Origin: Gloeophyllum trabeum ATCC 11539
Lineage: Eukaryota; Basidiomycota; Agaricomycetes; Gloeophyllales; Gloeophyllaceae
Reading direction: 5' to 3'
Length of the DNA: 64,000 nt
Assembly (NCBI RefSeq): GCF_000344685.1
Contig: NW_006920418.1
Location: 654,458 to 718,457, forward strand
The translations under genes were made by a program, and so were the position numbers. Positions 8,847-23,259 of this stretch are shown here, in pieces; the first letter of the stretch is position 1, and each line of letters starts with the position of its first letter. Below the pieces are notes generated by a model. The model had not been told where the DNA came from, did no database searches, and saw nothing but the letters and a program-made list of their open reading frames with translations.

Positions 8847-10838
8847 ATGTCGCAAGTTAAATTCCCCGATCCATTTCACATCAAGTACGACGAGGATCCC
8901 GCCTTGGAGACGCTCGTCGAGTTTCGCATGCGCGCCCTGGCTGGGAAGATTATCGAAAAGCCCAACTGGTGGAATAAGGTGCACGACCCGACAATTGTGC
9001 GCAAATGGAGGAAAGAGTTCCGTCAGATAGACAAGGTGCTCATCGCGCAGTTCTGGACGCAGCGCAAGAGACGTCCTTGGGATCCTGTTGGCGAAGACGA
9101 CGAAGAGGAGGATGACGAAGATGATGACGAAGACGAAGACGAAGACGAGGCAACGCCAGTACAATCGGGAGTGGAGGTGCCGATGGACGTCGACCGGGAG
9201 AATGCTGGGGTCAGTATTGAAGAAGCTGAGAGTGATGAAGACGAGCCTGAGGAGAGAGACGATAATGCAAAGGTACCGAGCGGAAGGAAGTTTTGGCCCC
9301 GGACCAGGGTCACCAAGGCACAGCTGAATTACATCTTTGACTTCCTCAAGTGGTTAGCAGACGTTCGTGACAGCGAGACAGGAATTGAGGTGAGCAGTCG
9401 CCCAATACCATCCTACCAGGCTGATAACACCAGCCATCGTCAGGCAACCCACATACCCAATGTTTACCAGTCGTACCAACTGATCCCTGGCGAGCTGACG
9501 GCTGCTCTCCTGGAGGGTGCTCGCACCCTTGAATCAGTCCCGGATGAAGAGAAGGATTGGCATCCGGGCAGCAATAATCAGGTGCTGGACCTAATCCACC
9601 CCTCTCTGTACTGCTTCCGCATCGGCAAGTCACTGGTGAAGAATCTTGAGACCGGCAAACTCTACGTGCCAACCTTAAACGAGTACATGCTGATGAGAGA
9701 CGATTTCCCCATGTACCGTGTCCGGGGAAAAGTAAACTCTTATTGCACGTCCGAGCAGCACCAGTGGCTTCCTACCGACTTCACCGTCTCTGAGGAAGGG
9801 GTGGTCAGGAACGTCTCTTACATCAATAACCTGCACCCGGACCACTTCAAGCGACTGTATTCTACGATTAACTCCATCCTAGGCCGGTTTGTGCTCCTCT
9901 GGGAACGGGTGCTGGCAGACGTTCTGAGCCCGAGGGAGCCGGCAATCAAAGTGGACCCTTACCATTGGTACGATCACGATCCCCGACGTACTCCCGAGCC
10001 TAAAAAAGAGGACTTCGGGGAGGATCGCAAGCAAGCTTTCTACGACGCTGAGGAGGAATGGACCTTGCGGAGGAGGCCCGTCATCCCCGATCCACCCCCA
10101 TTTACCCCACCTAGGTCGGAGCAGAAGGTACAGTTCAGCCTCAAGGACCGGACCATTCAAGTCATCGTCAAGATGGCTAATATCGTTTTGACCCCGGAGA
10201 ACCCGGAGTACGCTGGCGGCTCCTGGCACGTCGAAGGTATGGAGAACGAGCGGATTGTCGCGACCGGCATCTACTACTACGATTGCGCCAATGTCACGGA
10301 CTCGAAGCTGGGCTTCCGTACTGCCCTGTGCGACGGCATGGACATGCAATATGAACAAAGCGATTGGATTGGCCTGGCGACGGCGTATGGCATAGACGGG
10401 CGCGACGGCCCGTTGAATCAAGAGTTGGGCTCGGTCGTGACGAAGGAGGGCAAATGCCTCGCGTTCCCCAACATCTGGCAACATCGCGTGTCGTCGTTCA
10501 AGTTGGTCGACCCTTCAAAGCCCGGCCATCGCAAAATCCTTTGCTTCTTCCTTGTAGATCCGACAAAGAATATCCTCTCGACTACTGTCGTTCCGCCTCA
10601 GCAGTCTGACTGGTATATGCGTGAGACTGAGCGCGCACCGGCCCTGAAGAGCCTGCCGGTGGAATTATTCGAGATGGTGACAGACTACCTGAAGCCTGAT
10701 GCCGAAGGCAAGGGCGGCATCATTACCCTGGAGGAAGCCAAAGAAGAGAGAAAAGAACTCATGGAGGAGAGGCAGAACGCTGTGATCACGCAGAACGAGG
10801 AGGTATACGAAGCGCAATTCAATATGTGCGAGCATTGA
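8847..10838 (+). CDS. DUF4246 family protein
   Basis: A 663-residue protein in a single exon. The start ATG at 8847 opens MSQVKFPDPFHIKYDED, matching the usual N-terminus of this fungal family. Residues about 89-105 are an almost pure Asp/Glu run, followed by a second acidic stretch. The core from about residue 370 has the family hallmarks: DPYHWYDHDPRRTPEP, VIVKMANIVLTPENPEY, GGSWHVEGMENERIVATGIY and FPNIWQHRVSSF. The GSWHVEG and NxxQHR elements resemble the metal-binding layout of 2-oxoglutarate dioxygenase-like folds, but that is inference; the biochemical role is not known. A C-terminal charged helix follows. Length is typical. No signal peptide or membrane segment; cytosolic or nuclear location is likely. 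Confidence 0.9.
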   Translation: MSQVKFPDPFHIKYDEDPALETLVEFRMRALAGKIIEKPNWWNKVHDPTIVRKWRKEFRQIDKVLIAQFWTQRKRRPWDPVGEDDEEEDDEDDDEDEDEDEATPVQSGVEVPMDVDRENAGVSIEEAESDEDEPEERDDNAKVPSGRKFWPRTRVTKAQLNYIFDFLKWLADVRDSETGIEVSSRPIPSYQADNTSHRQATHIPNVYQSYQLIPGELTAALLEGARTLESVPDEEKDWHPGSNNQVLDLIHPSLYCFRIGKSLVKNLETGKLYVPTLNEYMLMRDDFPMYRVRGKVNSYCTSEQHQWLPTDFTVSEEGVVRNVSYINNLHPDHFKRLYSTINSILGRFVLLWERVLADVLSPREPAIKVDPYHWYDHDPRRTPEPKKEDFGEDRKQAFYDAEEEWTLRRRPVIPDPPPFTPPRSEQKVQFSLKDRTIQVIVKMANIVLTPENPEYAGGSWHVEGMENERIVATGIYYYDCANVTDSKLGFRTALCDGMDMQYEQSDWIGLATAYGIDGRDGPLNQELGSVVTKEGKCLAFPNIWQHRVSSFKLVDPSKPGHRKILCFFLVDPTKNILSTTVVPPQQSDWYMRETERAPALKSLPVELFEMVTDYLKPDAEGKGGIITLEEAKEERKELMEERQNAVITQNEEVYEAQFNMCEH

Positions 10839-12061
10839 GAGGCCTCGTTGTACTACATTTGTCTAGCGTTTCTTTTGGGGTACTCTGGTTAGTAGAATTA
10901 TACCAATGATTGCATACGGGAATACTGTCGATTTTTATCGGAACATGCTCCTAGGAGAATCGGAACAATGTTTCCTCCATGTGCTGGTATTGACCGGCAC
11001 AGGCACAGGGCTGGCGGGGAGACCACAGTGAGAATAGGAAGTGCCGCACCGGCATCATGTCTTCTCATGGCCAGCAAGTCTTCAGTAGTAGTACATTGCT
11101 ATCTTTCGACGGTGCTGCTAGGATAAATCGATTCAAGTCGTAGTTTGCCGACCGCGAGCAGAGGCTGCGTTACATGAGTGTGTTTGGCAGTTCCGCAGGC
11201 GCTCTAGGCGGCCTTGCCTGCCAGCAGAAAATTGATGCATACGCAGGAACACAAGCGTTGCCTCGCCGTGCCAGTAAAGCACCACACAACAGAGCTTCCC
11301 TTAGCAGACTGTCAGAAACGGAAATCGACCGAAGATCGAGGCGCTTAGCGTATAGCTGAGATGAGGCGTACATAAGCTTTTCGGGAGGCAGCTGAGAACG
11401 GGACCCTTGGATCGACGACGACAAGAACAAGAGCGTCGCAGACGTTCCGGGAGTGACATCGGGCACGAACTGCGTAGGCCTGCACTTGAGTACAAAAGGG
11501 GGGGCGGGAGAAAGCACCTCGTGATCACAGAAAAGCACGCATCGCGAGCGGTTTCGCAAAAGGGAGACTGGCGCACTGGCAGCATCACAGATGAATCACT
11601 GGAAGCAGAGATGACATGTAACACTGTGCCACCGCCGTACTGCTGGCGTCACCCGAGCAGCCGTTGTTACGGCGCAGTCTGAGCCTTTAGCCCGAACATC
11701 TGCCCCAGCGGCCAAAACACATCCGTTGGATCGGGAGTGATCAGGCAAGGAAAAGGAGACGAGGCAGAACCAACCGTAAGACATAGGGATAAGCACGGTG
11801 ATCTTGCGTGGGCAAGCCGGACGGACTTTTGCGACGAAAAGTCATGCAAGCAGGAAGTCAACAACCACGTAGCACAACGCGCCGTAATTGCAGTCGTTCA
11901 AGGAGGGAAGAACACAGAATAATAGCCACGCGGACACGATTCCGAGCGTGAATCAGCAACGTCAACCGCCCCTCACCCATACCCACCTAAGACAGCAAAC
12001 CCATCAGCACTCGCACCAACAAGCCCCCTCTGGTGAAAAAAGCTCGCCTACATCATGCGGT
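10839..12061. other. 1.2-kb convergent intergenic region
   Basis: This lies between the 3' ends of the DUF4246 gene (plus) and the uL30m gene (minus). Several open frames of 60-138 codons overlap on both strands (11170-11680, 11888-12304) without conserved motifs or a plausible splice pattern. No tRNA or repeat is seen. Confidence 0.4.
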
Positions 12062-12547
12062 CTACAGGCCACGCCACCACCCCGCACCTGCCGTCCCGCC
12101 CACCACGCCCAGCCTCCTCCCGACAACCCTGAAGCCCCGCGTCGCCCTGCGCTCCCGCGTCATCTCCTCCTTCGTGCGCACCTCCGCCGGCGCGACGTTC
12201 TGCACCTCCAGCAGCTCCTTCACCGCCAGGATCTTGCCTGCAATGTCCGGCGTGTGCGGGTGGTACACCGTCTGGAAGCGCCGGTGCAGGCCGAGCGTGA
12301 CTAGGGTCGCCTGCTTGGCCTTCCCCAGGGCAATCGCAGAGCGCCGGAGAGTGATGCGGTAATGCGTGGTTTTCGAACTGGCGGGGTTGGGGCGTGTTGG
12401 ACGAGAGAAAGTGGAACCGGATTCCGGAGTAGGCGTTGTTTGGGAGGCGGTAGCGGAGTAGTGCGCTATTGATGGGCCGCAGCAGAAAGGGTGGACTGAT
12501 CGCCTCAGTCCGGGCTGCCTAAGGGCCGTAGCAAGTTTGGAGGACAT
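12062..12547 (-). CDS. Mitochondrial ribosomal protein uL30m
   Basis: A 161-residue intronless protein starting at the ATG at 12547. The first 55 residues are basic, Ser/Arg-rich and lack acidic residues, as expected for a mitochondrial presequence. The ribosomal L30 fold follows at about residues 60-118: HYRITLRRSAIALGK, TLVTLGLHRRFQTVYHPHTP and AGKILAVKELLEVQNV. A fungal-type basic C-terminal extension follows. The match to the L30 signature (LGL.....TV) is direct. Role: component of the large subunit of the mitochondrial ribosome (yeast homologue MRPL33). The halogenase stop lies 309 bp upstream on the same strand. Confidence 0.85.
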   Translation of the reverse strand: MSSKLATALRQPGLRRSVHPFCCGPSIAHYSATASQTTPTPESGSTFSRPTRPNPASSKTTHYRITLRRSAIALGKAKQATLVTLGLHRRFQTVYHPHTPDIAGKILAVKELLEVQNVAPAEVRTKEEMTRERRATRGFRVVGRRLGVVGGTAGAGWWRGL

Positions 12548-12856
12548 TGGCGTGGACTGCAGGTGTCGGCGATGTGGAGACGGAAGAAATTGGTTTGACC
12601 GAAATGGGTAGCCCTAACCTTACCAACACAGCACCCAGAGCCACAACTATCGGTTCGCCCAAGTATAGACTCTGATCCGTCTAGTGTTACATGTACATAC
12701 ACGAGTACTGATACAAAATTTACACCCCAAGCCCCAGAGCAAAGAAGATATTTCTACATAAAGGACAAATGAAAACACTTCCCCGCAATGCCAGCTCGAG
12801 GGAGAAGAAAACAAACGTGGGAGAAAGGTCCCGGGGAGCGGTGCCGCCCTTCCTGA

Positions 12857-16529
<3,673 letters not shown>

Positions 16530-17618
16530 TCACCACTTCCTTCTCATCGTCCACCATCGCCCGGATACAGTTCTCTTGGCCGTTTCTGACTTCCCTTCCT
16601 GTGCCGCCAAAAAGGGGAATTGAGGTACGCATGCTCCTCGGCCATCGCGAGCCTCTCCAGCCTCCCACTCCTCATCATCCAAATACCGACTGACCGCCCT
16701 CACCTCCAAGCTCGAGCTCGCACCATTCATGTCGGCCAACGGCGACCGCAGGGCGGCGCCTTCCTTCGCCTTTGCTTGGTACTCCAGCTCGTCCTCCACG
16801 CCGTCGGCCAGGGCGACGTACGCCTGGACGACGCCCCAGTCTGCCTCTTTGGTCAACGTCTGGAAGCGACTGCGCGCGACTTCACGTGCCCTTTTCTCCC
16901 GCCGCAGTTTGTCGCGGGCTGCATCGCCCGCGGGCAGGTCTCCCGAAAAGACGTGGGCCTTGCCTTCCGCTCGGGCAGACGGCGGCAGCGCGAGGACCCG
17001 GCGGGTGTGCAGTAAATGCGGGGTCGTGGACAGGGTGCTCGGCGGGAGGCTGTTCAGGCGGCAGAGGTGACGCCCCTACAACCAGGCCAAGTTCAGTACC
17101 ATATCAACGAAAGGGACAGGGCTGCGACACACGTCGACATGGAACTTCAGCGCTATTCCAACGAGCGTGTCTTTAGGTTGTATGCAGTACTTGTATGGTA
17201 CCGGTATGGACCTCGTGGGGGCATCGGTCGGGTCCATAGCCGAGGACTCCTGTAACGAATGGTCGGGCTGTTCGTCGCGGGCCGTCGTCGCCTCTGCAGG
17301 TGCAGATGGCGAAGAGCCCGGGCCATCCTCGTCATCCTCGTCATCCCCGAGCACAAACACATCCGCATCCCTGACCGCCGCATCGACGTTCCCGGCCGCT
17401 TCCCCGTGGGCGCCGACGGCGCCGGCTCCGCCCAGGCAGGCCAGGCAGGGGTCGTACCTCGCAAGGCGGGGATTCTGCGCCGTACATGTCGGGCATATGG
17501 GGCGCCTGCAGCATCGCGTAACGAATATCGCGGCGTCGCTGGTCGGTTTCGGCGGCAGGGAGGATGCGCAAGCAAGACATAAGGTGGTGCTAGGCCGGGG
17601 GACGGATAGCGCAGACAT
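16530..17618 (-). CDS. Zinc-finger-like plus LysM domain protein
   Basis: Two exons (17133-17618 and 16530-17075; intron 57 bp) give 343 residues. The N-terminus has a Cys pattern CLAC...RCCRRPICPTC...CLACLGG (about residues 14-62), which looks like a zinc-binding module. An acidic linker (GDDEDDEDGPG) follows. The LysM domain starts at about residue 149 with KYCIQPKDTLVGIALKFHVD and continues after the intron with CRLNSLPPSTL...HTRRVLALP. The C-terminal part is charged (AARDKLRREKRAREVARSR) and ends near SRYLDDEEWEAGE. There is no signal peptide, so unlike LysM effectors this protein should be intracellular. Similar zinc-finger/LysM proteins occur in other Agaricomycetes; ligand unknown. It is divergent from ATG17 with 191 bp between start codons. 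The last 40 residues are less certain because another frame is also protein-like. Confidence 0.78.
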
Positions 17619-17809
17619 GTGCCAAAGTCTAGTAATATATCAACAGCTAGAATACAACGAGCGAGGGAGAAGAGGCTATCAATACAGCAGAGACCGTGGC
17701 CGGAAGGACAAAGTAGATAGGTAGACCGTGCGACAATCCTGGGGAAATGCCTCTCCCCCCCGGGCCAATCCCCCTCCCCGACTGCCGCCACCCACCGTGA
17801 TCGAGCACC
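17619..17809. promoter_or_regulatory. Shared divergent promoter, LysM gene / ATG17
   Basis: Only 191 bp separate the two start codons, so both core promoters must lie here. No specific binding site was identified by eye. Confidence 0.5.
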
Positions 17810-19726
17810 ATGAGCGCGGAGCGCACGCCGCCGCCCGAGCAGCCGCACGTCGTCGCGCTCGTCCTGCAGTCGAAGAAGGCGCTGCAGCACGGGCAAGCGC
17901 TGTGCGCGCGGGCGCACGCGATATCCACCGAGTCCGCCCGGCACGCCGTGGACGTCCTCGCGCTCGACGCGAAGGTGAAGTGGACCAGCAACGCGGTGCG
18001 GGAGCAGCTGAAGGTGCGTCGCGGGCGCGGTGTCGACGCTCGGCTCATGGATTGTGGCAGCTTGCGGCGAGTGTCGCGAGGAGGATCGAGGCGAGGCGCG
18101 CGGATGTCGAGCGGCAGGCTAAGGTGCGTGTGCTGTATGCTTGGGCCGCCCGTGCGCTGACCGCGTGCCGCCGTAGGAGTGGGATATACAGAAAGCGCAA
18201 CGCTCCGACGCGCTCGATGCGATTCTGGAGTCCCTGGGCGAACAGGTCGTGCCTCCAGACTTCTACGAAACATCGTCCGGCACCTCGCCCTTTGGGAGTC
18301 AGGACTCGTCCGAGGAGGAAGCCCAGGGCCAACGTCGTCCGGTGACGCAGGGGAGCCATGATGGTCTCGCGCCCAACGGTACGCACGCGAGGAAGAAGAG
18401 GCCGAGGGAGGACTGGAGCAGATGGAAGACCCTGCGCGACTTTGTGGACGAACGCGCGATCGACGAGGTATTGGAGACGATGGACAACGACAGGCTGGCC
18501 CTGGAGGTGTGTCGCATCTGTCTGCGAGCTCTCGGCGGTTCGGGACTTGATCTCACGGAGCGTCGCGCATCTTGAACCGCAGGATGTCCTTGCGACGACT
18601 GCCGACTACTCCACCGTCCTGAATGGCCACATAACAACCATCCGTGAAGGCATGCCCGGAGCAAACACCGCGCCGACTATCGAAAGCGTCCTCCTCGCGC
18701 AGGAGAAGGTGTCTACGGATATGGCTGGCCACCTGGAGAGCCTGGCCGCGCATTACGACCAGATGGCTGCGGCTCTGCACGACCATGAAGCGGGCGAGGC
18801 GTTCAGCGACGAGGACCTCCAGGGTACGTGCTCATCCGTAGCCATGCCACGTATGTTCTTACCCTCGCCTGCGTAGAGATGAACCGGGACACGGAAGAAT
18901 TACCGGCTATTATCACTGAACTGGAGGATAACGTGTCCTCGATCGAACGTCTGAAGTGAGTCTGCTATTTATCCACTATGCCTATGGAATACCGCGACTG
19001 AGCGCGCCGTAGCGAGCAGTTGCAGAGGGCGAAGGCGGCGGCGCAGGAGCACGTCTCGCTGCACCGATCCACTCTGGACGATCTCGAGGAGCTCGGCGAG
19101 GTCATGACAGACATGTTGCAACATCAGGACCAAGTCCAGGTAACGTCGTCGAGCCCTCCCGTCCCCGTACCACTCCCTAACACCTCACGGCCATCGATGC
19201 AGGCGGACTGTGTCGAGCGGATGTCGCACCTCCAGGGCCACCTGATGACGCTCGAGGAGCTGCACCACAAGTACACGTCCTATCAGTTATCGTACAACAA
19301 GCTGCTCATCGAGATCGCCCGCCGACGGCAGTACCGCGAGGCGGCGGAGAATATCGTGCGGGGAATGATGGCGCAATTGGACGCTATGACCGAAGGTAGT
19401 ATAGACCCGCTACCCGTTGTTAGACTACGTCTGAACTGCTCATTTTTGGCAGAGGAGCGTATTGTGAGGCAGGACTTCAACGAGGAGCACGGACAGTATC
19501 TCCCTTCTGATCTGTGCCTGTGTATCGAGAACCCACCCACGAAGTGGGCGATTGTGCCATGGAATGGGGAGCCAGAAGAGGTTCTCCCTGATGTGGATAA
19601 TGATCTGCTGTTAGAGGTGCGCAATCATGCTGGACGTGGAGTGACTGACGTTTGCTGACGCGGCATGCCAAGGCGAAGGACAGGACGGTTAACTCGGGAG
19701 GGTTGGCTGGCAGTCAGAGTCTATGA
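17810..19726 (+). CDS. ATG17: Autophagy-related protein 17
   Basis: Nine exons: 17810-18013, 18061-18123, 18177-18506, 18583-18823, 18877-18955, 19013-19139, 19203-19395, 19453-19616 and 19673-19726, joining in phase to 484 residues. The N-terminus VVALVLQSKKALQHGQALC and the later FVDERAIDEVLETMDNDR, HLESLAAHYDQM, CVERMSHLQGHLMTLEELH and DFNEEHGQYLPSDLC segments match the APG17 domain. The protein is almost entirely helical, as expected for the crescent-shaped scaffold that recruits Atg1/Atg13/Atg29-31 to the phagophore assembly site in starvation autophagy. The fourth exon's acceptor (18582) is the least certain because it leaves a 76-bp intron while the others are 47-63 bp. The gene starts 191 bp from the divergent LysM gene and converges with the NmrA remnant. 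Confidence 0.88.
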
Positions 19727-19792
19727 GCGGACCTGGCCAGCCCGTCTATTGTTATTTTATGGTCGTGTAATGTTACAGGTGCCACACTACGA

Positions 19793-20328
19793 TCATGAGC
19801 CGCCAAACTTCCTCTTCAACTATTCCTCGATGCTCGTCCTCTTCACTTTCGGCCAAGCCTCATGATGGTTGAACTCGGCAGGTCCGTACCCGATCCCCGT
19901 CATCTGGCCGCCCTCCACGGTGTACTAGAACTGCACCGGGATTTTGCTGCTCCCAGCAACATCTTTCGGCGCTCTGCTTGGGTCCTCGAGGACCCTATGC
20001 GCCTCCCCCACCGGTCCGTGCACCCGCTCGACGGGCTTACCGCTCCTCCAGCATCTGCGCGATCCTCGCCTGGCTGACCGTGTCACTCGGCAAGTGAAGC
20101 GTGCGATTGCGCGAGTCCTCGGGGCGCACGAGGGTCGCCAACGCGAAATTCCTGACGTCGTCGAGGCTCGACCAGTCGACCTTCGCGCTCGCGTCGCCGA
20201 GGATGTACATCTTGTACTTCGGTCCGACGCGCGCGGTGCCGGTTAGGTCGGGCTTGTAGGAGGGCAGCTGGGGGTTGGCGAGGGGTTGCCCCGAATATCG
20301 CGACATTCTGTAGTTCGATTGATGACAT
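19793..20328 (-). pseudogene. Truncated NmrA-like (isoflavone-reductase-type) pseudogene
   Basis: The minus strand begins with a good start, MSSIELQNVAIFGA (ATG at 20328), the first strand of a Rossmann fold. Without any intervening nucleotide-binding domain it continues in another frame with VGPKYKMYILGDASAKVDW, LDDVRNFALATLVRPEDSRN and TVSQARIAQMLEER. After a further frame change come GKPVERVHGP and GQMTGIGYGPAEFNHHEAWP, with stops in place of a conserved residue after PVQF and again after TSIEE. So there is a large internal deletion near the N-terminus, at least two frameshifts and two nonsense codons. The intact family comprises NADPH-dependent reductases or NmrA-type redox sensors. Confidence 0.75.
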
Positions 20329-21053
20329 GACAGTTGTCTCGAAGGCTGTGGATTGGACTGCGAGGGTATGGTAGCTATTACGGATGTTTATAATAGGTTG
20401 GTACGGCATCTTTGCCGATGCACGTCATATATCATCTCATAGCATTTCAGCTCTTGTGCAGGCGTGTCCGGGAGTCTTCGCACTCGTTCGTGCGGCCAGA
20501 ACATTGCACCCTATGGTTGCTGACTTTACTGCTTCTCACCGAACATCCAGGCCGATATTCAGAGCGGCTTTTATCACCTGAGCCCAGGATTCGATCACAA
20601 TGGATAGTCACCTATCTGCAGGGAGGCTATTCTACGTTTCCTTCTAGGTTGCTCCATTATCGTGCATACAAAGCCGTGGACTTACCATTCCTGTGATGCT
20701 TTTCGTGACATATAGACGGACTCGGGCCCCAAGCCCCTACTCTCAACAACAGCAAGTGATATTGCAGGTCACGTTGTAGCTATTTATTCTTCGCCCACCA
20801 GGGGATATGGGAATGCTGTTCTACCGAGCTTGCGTGCGTGAAGTTCAAGAATTGGTTGCGATTTCCCTAGTTGATCGTGACCGAGCGTCCAATGGTTGCT
20901 GCACGATTAATGTATGAGCCTAGCACTGATTCCACATGCATGTATGCCCAATATAACACCAGTCGATCCCTATACCGTAGAGGGAATATGGTGACAGAAC
21001 CCTAACCTTGTGCGCGCCAAATGCCTTGGTATTGAATCTTGTTTTACACGATT
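20329..21053. other. Intergenic, nothing recognised
   Basis: There are no long frames and no tRNA, repeat or splice pattern that could be supported. Confidence 0.4.
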
Positions 21054-22134
21054 CTATGATACTAATCCCCTCCCAGGTAACGTCCGAGTAGCTGCCGGGT
21101 TGTGATGTGACATTGTCAAGTCATTGATCTCGATATCCACATCTACAGCCGCAGAGGAACCATGGCTTTCAGGGACGAGCCCTGGTACGGCAAACGACAT
21201 CACAGCCACCAGCTCCGGTAACGCCCCCAAGAGATAGAACAGCCACCCGTCGTGTGTCTGCTTTTCTTCCTGGAACGTAGCTGATTTCGTGCTAGCCGTG
21301 AGAAGTAACGATCGAACAAGCAGCATGGTCGGAATAGCCAGGAAGGCTAGTGGCTGTAACGCCGGAACGTACAGAACCATCACAGGGCTTTGCCACCTTC
21401 TCGAATCAAAGAGCTCTGTAACACCAGTGAATTCACGAACACCAACGAGTACATGACAAGCGTCTGACCTTGTACTTTTACGCGGAAAATCTCGCGCCTC
21501 AGCAGGATGGCGATACGCAGCCATACAAGTAACGACACGACCAAGAAAATAACCGTGCTCGAATGCCTTAGCCTCCGACTCCTAGAGGTGTAATGACTTC
21601 GCAGCCATGAGTACTCGTCGAGGGTGCCTTCCGCTCGCACTCCAAGGACGACAGCGCTCAATAATGCGCCGATAATCCCGAGATTGCATAATACCGAGGA
21701 CATAGAACCACCGAGTACAGCAGGCCTACGTATCCTGCTGTGTGTACAATGTTGAGCAGGTGCGGTTCCAAATCGCAGCCCACTTACCGGGCAGATGTGA
21801 GCAGGTGGGCTGCATAGACAACGACCGCGAATCCTACATTCCACAGCACGACTCCGACAATGAATTTTTTGAAGTTAGGCAGGTGCCGATTGCAGGACAT
21901 CGTTCGTAAAACGAAGGTGGCGACCCTCACTAGGTGGGGAATCATTGACCGGTAGGTTCATGAGGAAATGGTAGACGTACCGATACAGAATGCCAGCACA
22001 ACGGCCGTTGTGACCTCGCGTCTTCGCAACCATTTGAGGGCAAAGAACGCCGTGCACCCTATGTATGCGCAGGCGCAGAGCAAAGCGACAAACGGATATT
22101 CAAGGCCATAGTATTGACCGAGGGGGTATCCCAT
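21054..22134 (-). CDS. Multi-span membrane protein, copy A
   Basis: Four exons (21981-22134, 21788-21929, 21469-21737, 21054-21415) join in phase to 308 residues. About seven hydrophobic segments are visible: YPFVALLCACAYIGCTAFFA, VVLAFCIVRVATFVLR, FIVGVVLWNVGFAVVVYAAH, LGIIGALLSAVVLGV, STVIFLVVSLLVWLRIAILL, PALQPLAFLAIPTMLLVRSL and LLGALPELVAVMSFAVPGLV. The CIVR.ATFVLR segment and overall layout recall the fungal seven-span proteins often labelled family-C-like GPCRs, but family assignment is uncertain. The C-terminal tail is short and hydrophilic. It shares topology, exon count and the G..PEL.A....VPG.VP end with copy B at 23260-24316, so the two are tandem paralogues. Confidence 0.6.
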
Positions 22135-23259
22135 AGTGTACAAGAGCGCAGGGGTCGGTGCAGACGCTCCGGCAATGTTGCTTGAGCATCCTCCGGCTTT
22201 CAGACATTTGCAGCTTCACCATCAGTAACATCGTCCACAGCCTCACACAGCGCCTTGTGCGTCATATGACTGGATGTCGGAGGTAAATGCGTTGCCGTCA
22301 CCCACCATTTCCGTCTGACGAGCGCTTCACGATCAGGCGCCAATCACGTAGTTAACACTGCCACTTTTGGCTCTTCCGGAAGTGATTACCATCCAAGTAG
22401 GCCGCAAGCGCGTCCTTCATTGCATTTGAGTCATAGAGCAACATGGCCAGACCCACCTCCATCCAGCCACGCGGCAAGCCTCGAAAATATAGAGGATGCT
22501 TTCAGCATTGCAGAAGGCTGGATGTGCAATGTGATTGCGTGCAGCTCACCGACAAGATCAACTCGTTCGAGTTCTACTTGTGTCGGCAGAACAATTGCTT
22601 CATGTGTAGGAGCTCAGTGAATGGTTCAGCACGATCGTCACAGAATGGTGTGATCTAAAACATGGATATAAATCTGGTCTGCTTCTGCGGCGCACATACC
22701 GAAGATATGCGGACCGAATATTCCCCCTCATGCCTCTTCCCCCCTCCTACAAGTACCAGGGGCAGCGTCTGCTGCCCATTCCGGATTACACACACACACA
22801 CTTCGAATATTCGGAAAGAGAAGGTACAAAGCACCGAGTACTCCTGCGGGCGGCATTGGCTGCCATCTTCCGCAGCATCTCCACCTCTATCCGCTTTCGC
22901 GGCAATGGCGAACTGACATGTCACCAAAGTCGTGGTGATGCCCACAACCTATCGCTGGCCTTGACGAGATTACCAAGGCGGGCGCCGACTTGTAGCCTAC
23001 GACCGTCTACGGACATAGTTGACAGGCTTGAGCAGGAGAGGCACGGACGGATGTCAGCAAGGAAACGGGTCTGATCTATAGCTGGAGCAAACTGTACAGG
23101 AGTTTGTGTCTCGGGCGGCAGGCGGTGTCCGGAGGAACATTAGAGGAGACTTGGAGAACCTTCCGGTGTTCCCACTGAGAGGTCTTATACTCTGTGCGAC
23201 TATAAATCCTAGGTTGCTCGTGTGCCTTTGTGAGACAGAGGTGCTGGTGTGCCGGGAGT
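22135..23259. other. Spacer between tandem membrane-protein genes
   Basis: It contains a CA run at about 22790-22803 and short frames (22420-22660, 22730-23074) without motifs. It presumably holds the copy A promoter (right of 22134) and the copy B 3' end. Confidence 0.4.
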
